The notes under the pieces were generated by a model. It had not been told where the DNA came from and ran no database searches. It saw only the letters and a program-made list of their open reading frames with translations. From positions 1 through 15,839 of the forward strand of contig JAEDOO010000031.1 of the NCBI GenBank assembly GCA_016301965.1: 15,839 nucleotides of DNA, in the 5' to 3' direction. The position numbers and the translations under genes are program-made. The stretch comes from Lachnospiraceae bacterium (GTDB lineage Bacteria; Bacillota; Clostridia; Lachnospirales; Lachnospiraceae). Position 1 is the first letter of the stretch. The number at the start of each line of letters is the position of its first letter. This document shows positions 1-5,307 of this stretch, one piece after another.

Positions 1-923
1 TCCCGACTCATCATATCCAGCAGATCGATCAACTCACTACGGGTAATATCCGGCAGGAACAACAGGAACTCATCACCCCCAAATCGGCCACACAGACAAT
101 TTTCAGGTACGATTTCACGGATACATTTTGCTGTCTGGTTCAGTACCAAGTCCCCATAGGCATGTCCGTAATTGTCATTGATGTTTTTAAAGTTGTCAAT
201 ATCCATAATTATCAAAGCTCCCTGCTGATGAGAAACTGACAGATGATCTCTGATCTGGTTTTCAAGCGCCGCCTTGTTCAGGAATCCGGTAAGTTTATCC
301 GTGTCACGCTCTTTTTGAAGCATCCGGGCCTGAAGTGCTTCCCTGAGCCGTACCTGCGTCATCCGAATGTAAATTGTAGCACCGAGGAAAAAACAGCAAA
401 GGATGTTCACACTATCGGCGAAAGCCACCAGATAGGGTTTTTGCGCAAGAAACGCACCTATCAGATACTCCACAGCAAGCAGTACCTGTATGATCTCTAT
501 ACGATAAGGACGCTCGATCACAAGCAGCGGGCCAGCCACCATAAAGACGCACAGTGTTACGGCAGACAGGTTTGGACGAATCACGGTGTTTAGCATCACC
601 GCATAATTACCAAACGCCAAAAATAACAGATACCACAGGATCCGCACAGTCCACCTTTTATTTCCCAGTGAAGTATGGAGCAAAATGTATATCCCACAGC
701 AAATCAGAAGGATAACTGCGTAAAGAATTTTTGCCGCAGACATTGTGCTTGAGACAAGGGAACCAATCAGTAAAGCCAGAAACATGACTGCACAGATACC
801 GGATCCCAGCAGAAGTGTCTCCTTGTTTTTTCGATTGATGTCGGACTCGATGCTTTGGTAGTTTTCCTTTTCGATACCGCCGTATAGAATAAGGGATATC
901 AGGTGTATGAATGAGTTTTTCAT
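1..923 (-). CDS. Membrane-anchored diguanylate cyclase (GGDEF), 3' end beyond the window
   Basis: Predicted to make cyclic di-GMP from two GTP at the membrane. About 307 codons are visible from the ATG at 921-923, preceded by an AGAGG ribosome site; the C-terminus is cut by the window edge. Residues about 35-195 hold several hydrophobic stretches, probably six membrane helices with no recognisable ligand-binding domain. A GGDEF domain follows: DKLTG near residues 209-213, the metal-binding stretch MDIDNFKNIND near 240-250, and intact GGDEF at 282-286 in the context RFGGDEFLLFLP. The allosteric inhibition site (RxxD five residues before GGDEF) is absent; PENC occupies that position. An intact GGDEF motif suggests an active enzyme without classical product inhibition. 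The frame is open to base 1 with no internal stop. Whether an EAL domain follows cannot be seen. Confidence 0.9.
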   Translation of the reverse strand, partial: MKNSFIHLISLILYGGIEKENYQSIESDINRKNKETLLLGSGICAVMFLALLIGSLVSSTMSAAKILYAVILLICCGIYILLHTSLGNKRWTVRILWYLLFLAFGNYAVMLNTVIRPNLSAVTLCVFMVAGPLLVIERPYRIEIIQVLLAVEYLIGAFLAQKPYLVAFADSVNILCCFFLGATIYIRMTQVRLREALQARMLQKERDTDKLTGFLNKAALENQIRDHLSVSHQQGALIIMDIDNFKNINDNYGHAYGDLVLNQTAKCIREIVPENCLCGRFGGDEFLLFLPDITRSELIDLLDMMSR

Positions 924-942
924 GTTTTTTCCTCTACATTAT

Positions 943-954
943 CGTTATATAACG
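943..954. promoter_or_regulatory. 12-bp perfect palindrome in the GGDEF gene leader
   Basis: CGTTATATAACG is a perfect palindrome between the predicted promoter and the ribosome site. It could be a repressor operator, but AT-rich palindromes of this size also occur by chance, and no regulator gene is nearby. Confidence 0.25.
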
Positions 955-981
955 TTATTTTGCAAACAAACATATAACATA

Positions 982-1010
982 ATTTTATCAAAACATACTT
1001 GACAAATCAA
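982..1010 (-). promoter_or_regulatory. Putative sigma-A-type promoter of the GGDEF gene
   Basis: On the minus strand there is a -35 box TTGATT (1005-1010), a 17-nt spacer, and a -10 box TAAAAT (982-987). It points to the ATG at 923 with a leader of about 50 nt. Called by consensus match only. Confidence 0.4.
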
Positions 1011-1142
1011 TAAGACAAAATATATACAGCAATTAATTCTTTTCTGAAAAAAATCGGAAAACATATCTGAAGTTCCACGTAATGTGGACTTTTTTCAAAA
1101 TTAACCCATTTTACGATATATATAAGCAGATTTTACAGGAAT

Positions 1143-1174
1143 AAAAAAGGACTTTCGGAATTATCCGAAAGTCC
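1143..1174 (-). terminator. Intrinsic terminator after the GGGtGRT gene
   Basis: An 11-bp perfect stem (1149-1159 with 1164-1174) with a 4-nt loop is followed, in the minus direction, by a run of six T. It lies about 30 bp after the stop codon at 1205 and ends the two-gene operon. Confidence 0.85.
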
Positions 1175-1204
1175 CAAAAATGTTGATTTTACGCGGTTTT
1201 TAGC

Positions 1205-2215
1205 TTAGAACTTGCCAGCCTTAGCAGCTTCCTCAATGGCAACTGCAACAGATACAGTCATACCAACCATCGGGTTGTTGCCGGCGCCGATCAGACCCAT
1301 CATCTCAACATGAGCCGGAACGGAAGAAGAACCAGCAAACTGAGCGTCAGAGTGCATACGTCCCAAAGTATCTGTCATACCGTAGGAAGCCGGACCTGCT
1401 GCCATGTTATCCGGATGCAGAGTACGTCCTGTACCACCACCGGAAGCAACGGAGAAGTATTTCTTGCCCTGCTCGATGCATTCTTTCTTGTAGGTACCTG
1501 CTACCGGATGCTGGAAACGAGTCGGGTTGGTGGAGTTACCGGTGATGGAAACACCAACGTTCTCGTGATGCATGATAGCAACACCTTCCTGAACGTCATC
1601 AGCACCGTAGCATTTAACAGTAGCACGAAGGCCTGTGGAGTACGGTTTCTCGTAAACGATGTTCAGTTTAGCTTCTTTGTAGTCATATTTTGTCTCAACG
1701 AAAGTAAATCCGTTGATACGAGAAATAATCTGAGCAGCGTCTTTTCCAAGACCGTTCAGGATAACGCGCAGCGGTTTTTTACGTACTTTGTTGGCTTTCT
1801 CAGCGATACCGATAGCACCCTCAGCAGCAGCGAAGGACTCATGTCCGGCCAGGAAACAGAAGCACTCAGTCTCCTCTTCCAGAAGCATCTTGCCAAGGTT
1901 ACCATGACCAAGACCTACTTTACGATGGTCAGCAACAGAACCCGGGATACAGAAAGCCTGAAGACCTTCACCGATAGCTGCAGCAGCGTCAGCAGCTCTT
2001 CTGCAGTCTTTCTTAATAGCGATGGCAGCGCCTACAATGTAAGCCCAGCATGCGTTCTCAAAGCAGATCGGCTGGATTTTCTTAATCTGATCATAAACGT
2101 CCAGACCGGCATCCTTTGTGATCTTCTCTGCTTCTTCGATAGAAGCAATACCATAGCTGTTTAAAACAGCGGTAATTTTATCAATTCGTCTTTCGTATGA
2201 TTCAAACAAAGCCAT
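1205..2215 (-). CDS. GGGtGRT family protein
   Basis: A 336-residue protein of the GGGtGRT family, named after its glycine-rich motif, seen here as GGGTGRT at residues 259-265. The biochemical role of the family is not established. No signal peptide or membrane helix is visible, so it is probably cytoplasmic. The C-terminal part is rich in Gly and Ala and carries long conserved-looking runs (MAAGPASYG, GAGNNPMVGM). The ATG at 2215 is chosen because GGAGG sits nine bases upstream; an in-frame start at 2269 would add 18 residues reading into the upstream gene. It starts 19 bp after the NifU-like scaffold gene stops, so the two are co-transcribed and the product is likely an iron-sulfur partner. 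That functional link is inferred from gene order alone. Confidence 0.88.
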   Translation of the reverse strand: MALFESYERRIDKITAVLNSYGIASIEEAEKITKDAGLDVYDQIKKIQPICFENACWAYIVGAAIAIKKDCRRAADAAAAIGEGLQAFCIPGSVADHRKVGLGHGNLGKMLLEEETECFCFLAGHESFAAAEGAIGIAEKANKVRKKPLRVILNGLGKDAAQIISRINGFTFVETKYDYKEAKLNIVYEKPYSTGLRATVKCYGADDVQEGVAIMHHENVGVSITGNSTNPTRFQHPVAGTYKKECIEQGKKYFSVASGGGTGRTLHPDNMAAGPASYGMTDTLGRMHSDAQFAGSSSVPAHVEMMGLIGAGNNPMVGMTVSVAVAIEEAAKAGKF

Positions 2216-2234
2216 TTTGTCAATTCCTCCTGTA

Positions 2235-2927
2235 TTATTCTTTTCTCGGGTCGATGATCTTAACCGCATCAGCTACACGGCCGTACTGACCTTTTGCCTT
2301 CTCCCATGCTGTGTTCGGGTCATCACCTTTCTTGATGAAATCTGTCATCTTTCCAAGGCTTACGAACTGATAACCAATAACTTCGTCATTCTCATCAAGT
2401 GCAATACCTGTTACATAACCTTCTGCCATTTCAAGGTAACGAACACCTTTCTCCTTGGTAGCATACATGGTACCAACCTGAGAACGAAGACCTTTACCAA
2501 GATCCTCCAGACCTGCACCTACAGCCAGACCGTCATCAGAGAAAGCACTCTGTGTACGACCATAAACGATCTGTAAGAACAGTTCTCTCATAGCTGTGTT
2601 GATAGCGTCACAAACAAGGTCTGTGTTCAGAGCTTCCAGGATAGTTTTACCCTGCAGAATCTCAGCTGCCATAGCTGCGGAATGTGTCATACCGGAACAT
2701 CCGATGGTCTCTACCAGAGCTTCCTCGATAACACCATTCTTAACGTTCAGGGACAGCTTACATGCACCCTGCTGCGGAGCACACCAGCCAACACCATGGG
2801 TGAAACCGGAAATATCTTCGATTTTCTTTGCATGGACCCATTTTCCCTCTTCCGGGATAGGAGCCGGCTCATGTTTTGCACCCTTGGCAACAGGGCACAT
2901 CAGTTCAACTTCTTTTGTGTAGATCAT
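2235..2927 (-). CDS. NifU/IscU-like iron-sulfur cluster assembly scaffold protein
   Basis: A 230-residue protein with an IscU/NifU N-terminal-like fold. The segment ETIGCSGMTHSAAMAAEILQGKT (residues 73-95) corresponds to the cysteine loop and following helix of IscU-type scaffolds. Cysteines at 11, 49, 56, 77 and 106 are candidates for cluster ligands; C77 and C106 sit in places resembling the second and third IscU cysteines. It is longer than IscU (about 130 residues), with an N-terminal extension and a C-terminal region ending in VADAVKIIDPRKE. The start at 2927 has AAAGGAG eight bases upstream; the longer frame reaching 3008 lacks a ribosome site. It is first in an operon with the GGGtGRT gene. 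No cysteine desulfurase or suf gene is visible, so it may serve a dedicated partner rather than general cluster assembly. Confidence 0.85.
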   Translation of the reverse strand: MIYTKEVELMCPVAKGAKHEPAPIPEEGKWVHAKKIEDISGFTHGVGWCAPQQGACKLSLNVKNGVIEEALVETIGCSGMTHSAAMAAEILQGKTILEALNTDLVCDAINTAMRELFLQIVYGRTQSAFSDDGLAVGAGLEDLGKGLRSQVGTMYATKEKGVRYLEMAEGYVTGIALDENDEVIGYQFVSLGKMTDFIKKGDDPNTAWEKAKGQYGRVADAVKIIDPRKE

Positions 2928-2975
2928 TGTTAAACTCCTTTCAACTATGTATTCAATATTGAAATAACAATATAA

Positions 2976-3025
2976 GGCATACAGAGACTGGCATACCTCG
3001 TATACCAAAAATTATTATCGCATAC
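2976..3025. repeat. Cluster of GCATAC/GTATAC repeats upstream of the scaffold gene
   Basis: GGCATAC occurs at 2976-2982 and 2990-2996, exactly 14 bp apart; GTATACC is at 3000-3006 and GCATAC at 3020-3025. The last overlaps the predicted promoter spacer and the others lie in the leader. They may be regulator half-sites, or a chance cluster. Confidence 0.3.
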
Positions 3026-3042
3026 AATGTAGGTTTCGTCTA
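3014..3042 (-). promoter_or_regulatory. Putative extended -10 promoter of the scaffold/GGGtGRT operon
   Basis: On the minus strand: -35-like TAGACG (3037-3042), 17-nt spacer, TGC-extended -10 GATAAT (3014-3019). The -35 is weak and the TG extension compensates. The leader would be about 80 nt. Confidence 0.4.
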
Positions 3043-3074
3043 GCAAAAACTTGTCGCTTCACTAACTTTTCGCT
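3041..3074. other. Imperfect hairpin just after the ABM monooxygenase stop
   Basis: TAGCGAAAA and TTTTTGCTA (minus strand) can pair over nine positions, one of them G-T, around a 17-nt loop. It could end the monooxygenase transcript, but it lacks a clean GC stem with a separate T tail, so the terminator reading is weak. Confidence 0.3.
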
Positions 3075-3075
3075 A

Positions 3076-3363
3076 TTAAACTTCGATCGTGTAGCTGTTC
3101 AGCTTTGCTGGACAGATCAGTGTCTTCTCGATCTTCGGAAAAATCGTCTTGAAATGACGGGAATTTAAGTGGGCATCCAGAATGTTCTGATCCTGCCACT
3201 TCTCGAGAAAAGCATAGATATTTTTTCCTTCACGGCTGTGGATCAGCTCGTAGCTGACATTCCCCTGTTCTTTTCTTGACTCTTCGATCAGCTGTTTGGC
3301 CAGGCCCACAAATGTATCTGTCATCTGCGCTTTGACCAGACATTCTGCATAAATTACGATCAT
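3076..3363 (-). CDS. Antibiotic biosynthesis monooxygenase (ABM) family protein, YgiN-like
   Basis: A 95-residue protein of the ABM dimeric alpha/beta-barrel family, whose members include quinol and polyketide monooxygenases and heme-degrading enzymes. The visible pattern fits: an N-terminal strand MIVIYAECLVK, a Gly/Asn turn with GNVSYELIHS (residues 34-43), FLEKWQDQNILDAHLNSRHFK (about 52-72) and a short C-terminal strand. The H-N-S-R-H-F segment resembles the helix that closes the pocket. Substrate cannot be assigned from sequence; many members are called putative quinol monooxygenases. The ATG at 3363 has GGAGG seven to eight bases upstream, whereas an ATG at 3378 would place that ribosome site inside the gene. 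It has its own strong promoter and appears monocistronic. Confidence 0.82.
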   Translation of the reverse strand: MIVIYAECLVKAQMTDTFVGLAKQLIEESRKEQGNVSYELIHSREGKNIYAFLEKWQDQNILDAHLNSRHFKTIFPKIEKTLICPAKLNSYTIEV

Positions 3364-3427
3364 GTCTTTATCCTCCATTATGTATTCATTCCTGCGACTG
3401 TCCGGAACAGGAAAATATTCTTTTTAA

Positions 3428-3456
3428 ATTATACCTTGCTTTTTCCGTAATTTCAA
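3428..3456 (-). promoter_or_regulatory. Strong promoter of the ABM monooxygenase gene
   Basis: On the minus strand: -35 TTGAAA (3451-3456), 17-nt spacer, perfect -10 TATAAT (3428-3433). It is divergent from, and close to, the TraX gene promoter. Confidence 0.7.
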
Positions 3457-3479
3457 TTCTTTCCGTTGGGCTATGTCTC

Positions 3480-3508
3480 TTTACATGCTTTTTTTTTTAC
3501 GATATACT
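3480..3508 (+). promoter_or_regulatory. Promoter of the TraX-family gene
   Basis: -35 TTTACA (3480-3485), 17-nt spacer containing a run of ten T, -10 TATACT (3503-3508). The leader would be short, about 15 nt, leaving just enough room for the AAGGAG at 3516-3521. Confidence 0.55.
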
Positions 3509-3528
3509 TCGGAGAAAGGAGACGTATT

Positions 3529-4281
3529 ATGCAGTTATCAGAAAAAACTTTTCGTGGAGTTGTTTTTACCAGCTCCCAGCTAAAAATTATCGCGCTCATC
3601 ACCATGTTTATTGACCATTTCGGTCTGGTGATCGTCTATTATGCATTGCTCAGAAGTGCAAATCCTCTGCTTGTGGCTCATCAGGAACTTTTATGGGATG
3701 TTTATCATTTAATGCGGGCTATCGGACGAACCGCTTTTCCAATTTTTCTTTTTATTCTTGTGCGCGGCTTTATCTACACCCATGACCGAAAGGCTTATAC
3801 CAGACGACTGTTTCTTTTTGCCATACTGTCGGAAGTGCCTTTTGATCTATGTGTGGATCAGACAATGTTCAGTGCTGCCCATCAGAATGTGTTATGGACT
3901 CTGCTTTTTGGTTTTCTGATGATGTGGGGACTGGATATTCTTTCAAAGCAAAAACTGGCGGAGCCTGTGAAATTCCTGCTGTCTCTGGCTTTGATCGGGG
4001 CAGTTGCTCTTCTTTGCTGGAAGCTGAATACGGATTATCGTTATAAGGGAATTTTGATTTTGGCGGTTCTGTATTTTGTCCGGTTTGATAAAAAGCTTAC
4101 TTTAGTAGCTCTGGTGGTTTGCTTTTTGTGGGAACCTGCGGCGATCTTTGCGGCAATCCCTGTAGCATTTTATAATGGGCAGCGCGGGAATATGCCGAAG
4201 CATTTTTTCTACTGGTTTTACCCGGTGCATTTACTGGCGCTGTATCTGCTGCAGTGTGCTATCTTGGTTCTGCTGCGGTGA
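3529..4281 (+). CDS. TraX family membrane protein
   Basis: A 250-residue polytopic protein of the TraX family. The founding member acetylates the N-terminus of F pilin; many Firmicutes carry chromosomal homologues with no assigned substrate. Family features visible are SSQLKIIALITMFIDH (residues 15-30), GRTAFPIFLFILVRGF (66-81), LSEVPFD (100-106), NVLWTLLFGF (120-129) and a C-terminal FFYWFYPVHLLALY (226-239). About seven or eight hydrophobic segments are seen. The ATG at 3529 has AAGGAG eight bases upstream; an earlier in-frame ATG at 3466 lies upstream of the predicted promoter. No pilus or conjugation gene is nearby, so pilin modification is unlikely; acetylation of a surface polymer or protein is a guess. 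It runs convergently toward the gene ending at 4641. Confidence 0.85.
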   Translation: MQLSEKTFRGVVFTSSQLKIIALITMFIDHFGLVIVYYALLRSANPLLVAHQELLWDVYHLMRAIGRTAFPIFLFILVRGFIYTHDRKAYTRRLFLFAILSEVPFDLCVDQTMFSAAHQNVLWTLLFGFLMMWGLDILSKQKLAEPVKFLLSLALIGAVALLCWKLNTDYRYKGILILAVLYFVRFDKKLTLVALVVCFLWEPAAIFAAIPVAFYNGQRGNMPKHFFYWFYPVHLLALYLLQCAILVLLR

Positions 4282-4390
4282 CGGAAGTCATTGAGGGACG
4301 AACGGAGAAATGTTCTCATTGCAGATATAAGGTATCCGTTCTGAATAGTTCCGCTTTTATCCTTATCCAGCTTTTATCAGCCAAATAACA
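4282..4390. other. Intergenic spacer after the TraX gene
   Basis: No gene seen. AACGGA (4310-4315) and TCCGTT (4335-4340) can pair around a smaller hairpin (GAGAA, ATG, TTCTC), but no T tract follows, so I do not call a terminator. The structured element begins at 4391. Confidence 0.5.
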
Positions 4391-4615
4391 GGGAAAGCCG
4401 CTGAGACAGACAGGAGTCTGGAGGGTGTATAGTCCTTCAGAAAACGATCAAAGTGCGTCCTTAGCGGAGGCGAAATCCAATGCTTACGCAGACTTATCCT
4501 CGAAGGCATTCCTGAGAGGATTAGTCGGAGTTAGCATTTAGTTCGCCGGAGCGTTGCACTGTTTTCTGAAGGACTATACACCCTCCAGACTCCTGTCTGT
4601 CTCAGCGGCTTTCCC
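4391..4615 (-). repeat. Large structured inverted-repeat element, copy 1
   Basis: A 225-bp element made of perfect 55-bp inverted repeats (4391-4445 and 4561-4615) around a 115-nt core that itself folds. Core pairings on the plus strand: 4452-4456 with 4556-4560; 4464-4474 with 4542-4552 (three mismatches); 4480-4484 with 4533-4537; 4491-4494 with 4523-4526; 4496-4501 with 4516-4521. Read on the minus strand, the loops are AAC, CTAA, AACTCC, a single A opposite a single A, TGCGTA, TGGAT and TAAGGAC. These recur at 15603-15822 with different stem sequences. It lies between convergent genes and starts 25 bp after the downstream gene's stop. No T tail or target-site duplication is visible. It could be a structured RNA, a folded single-stranded DNA site, or a non-autonomous mobile element; I do not recognise the family. 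Confidence 0.85.
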
Positions 4616-4640
4616 GTCACTCCAGGTCAAAGCCAGAATT

Positions 4641-5306
4641 TTAATACTTCTCCACAATATCCGCCATAGACTTCACAATACTGTCCGAAGGAATCACCCC
4701 CCGCACACTGGTCAGCGGATACACATTAGAATTTCTGCCGATCACAGTACCCGGATTCAGCACACTGTTGCAGCCCACTTCCACATGATCACCCAGCATA
4801 GCACCGAATTTTTTCAGGCCCGTCTCCCATTTCTCAGAAGAGCCTTTCACAACTACCAGCTTCTTATCAGATTTCACATTAGACGTAATAGATCCGGCAC
4901 CCATATGGGACTTGTAACCTAAAATAGAGTCACCCACATAGTTGTAATGAGGCACCTGCACGTTATTAAACAGGATTACATTTTTCAGCTCTGTAGAATT
5001 ACCTACAACACAGTGATTTCCCACCAGGGCATTGCCGCGGATGAAAGCTCCGGGACGTACTTCTGTATCTTCCCCAATGATGACCGGGCCCGTGATGGAC
5101 GCCGTAGACGCGATCTTTGCAGATTTCGCGATCCAGATATTCTCCCCCTTCTTTTCATATACCGCAGGATCCAGCTTCTCGCCCAAAACCGGAATCAGCT
5201 CTTTTATTTTCGGAAGCATCTCCCAGGGATAAGTAAGCTCAATGAGAGCCTCCCCTGCCAATGACTGTGTCAGATCGTAAAGATCACTGATTTTTACACT
5301 TTCCAT
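4641..5306 (-). CDS. Left-handed beta-helix (hexapeptide) acyltransferase-like protein, GlmU C-terminal-like
   Basis: A 221-residue protein whose region from about residue 55 to 205 is hexapeptide repeats of a left-handed beta helix (for example IWIAKSAKIASTASITGPVIIGEDTEV). VPHYNYVGDSILG (118-130) followed by GAGSIT (136-141) resembles the acetyltransferase site of GlmU-type sugar nucleotidyltransferases, with H120 at the place of the catalytic histidine. The nucleotidyltransferase domain is missing; only about 50 residues precede the helix. It probably transfers an acyl group to a sugar phosphate or sugar nucleotide; the exact substrate is unknown. The ATG at 5306 starts one base after the topB stop codon, with GGAGGGGAG inside the topB end, so translation is probably coupled. 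Database names such as glucosamine-1-phosphate N-acetyltransferase may overstate what is known. Confidence 0.8.
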   Translation of the reverse strand: MESVKISDLYDLTQSLAGEALIELTYPWEMLPKIKELIPVLGEKLDPAVYEKKGENIWIAKSAKIASTASITGPVIIGEDTEVRPGAFIRGNALVGNHCVVGNSTELKNVILFNNVQVPHYNYVGDSILGYKSHMGAGSITSNVKSDKKLVVVKGSSEKWETGLKKFGAMLGDHVEVGCNSVLNPGTVIGRNSNVYPLTSVRGVIPSDSIVKSMADIVEKY

Positions 5307-5307
5307 G

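Larger units (their letters stand above)
924..1142. other. AT-rich intergenic region, no gene seen
   Basis: No plausible coding frame was found. The stretch holds the likely promoter of the GGDEF gene, a 12-bp palindrome at 943-954, and an imperfect hairpin near 1070-1085 (CCAC, then GTAAT, then GTGG) followed by a T run on the plus strand. No plus-strand gene enters from the left, so that hairpin has no obvious client. Confidence 0.6.

Noticed and set aside
243..593. Plus-strand frame of 116 codons
   Set aside because: It lies opposite an intact minus-strand GGDEF gene with continuous family sequence.
1310..2164. Long plus-strand open frame (284 codons)
   Set aside because: It is the antisense shadow of the GGGtGRT gene; its Ser/Cys-rich translation has no family features, and there is no ribosome site.
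4391..4615. Integron attC site or intrinsic terminator reading of the structured element
   Set aside because: No clear RYYYAAC/GTTRRRY core boxes in the right places, no integron integrase seen, and neither arm is followed by a T tract.
4554..4922. Plus-strand frame of 122 codons starting in the right arm of the element
   Set aside because: It is mostly antisense to the beta-helix gene and begins inside the inverted repeat, with no ribosome site or recognisable protein.
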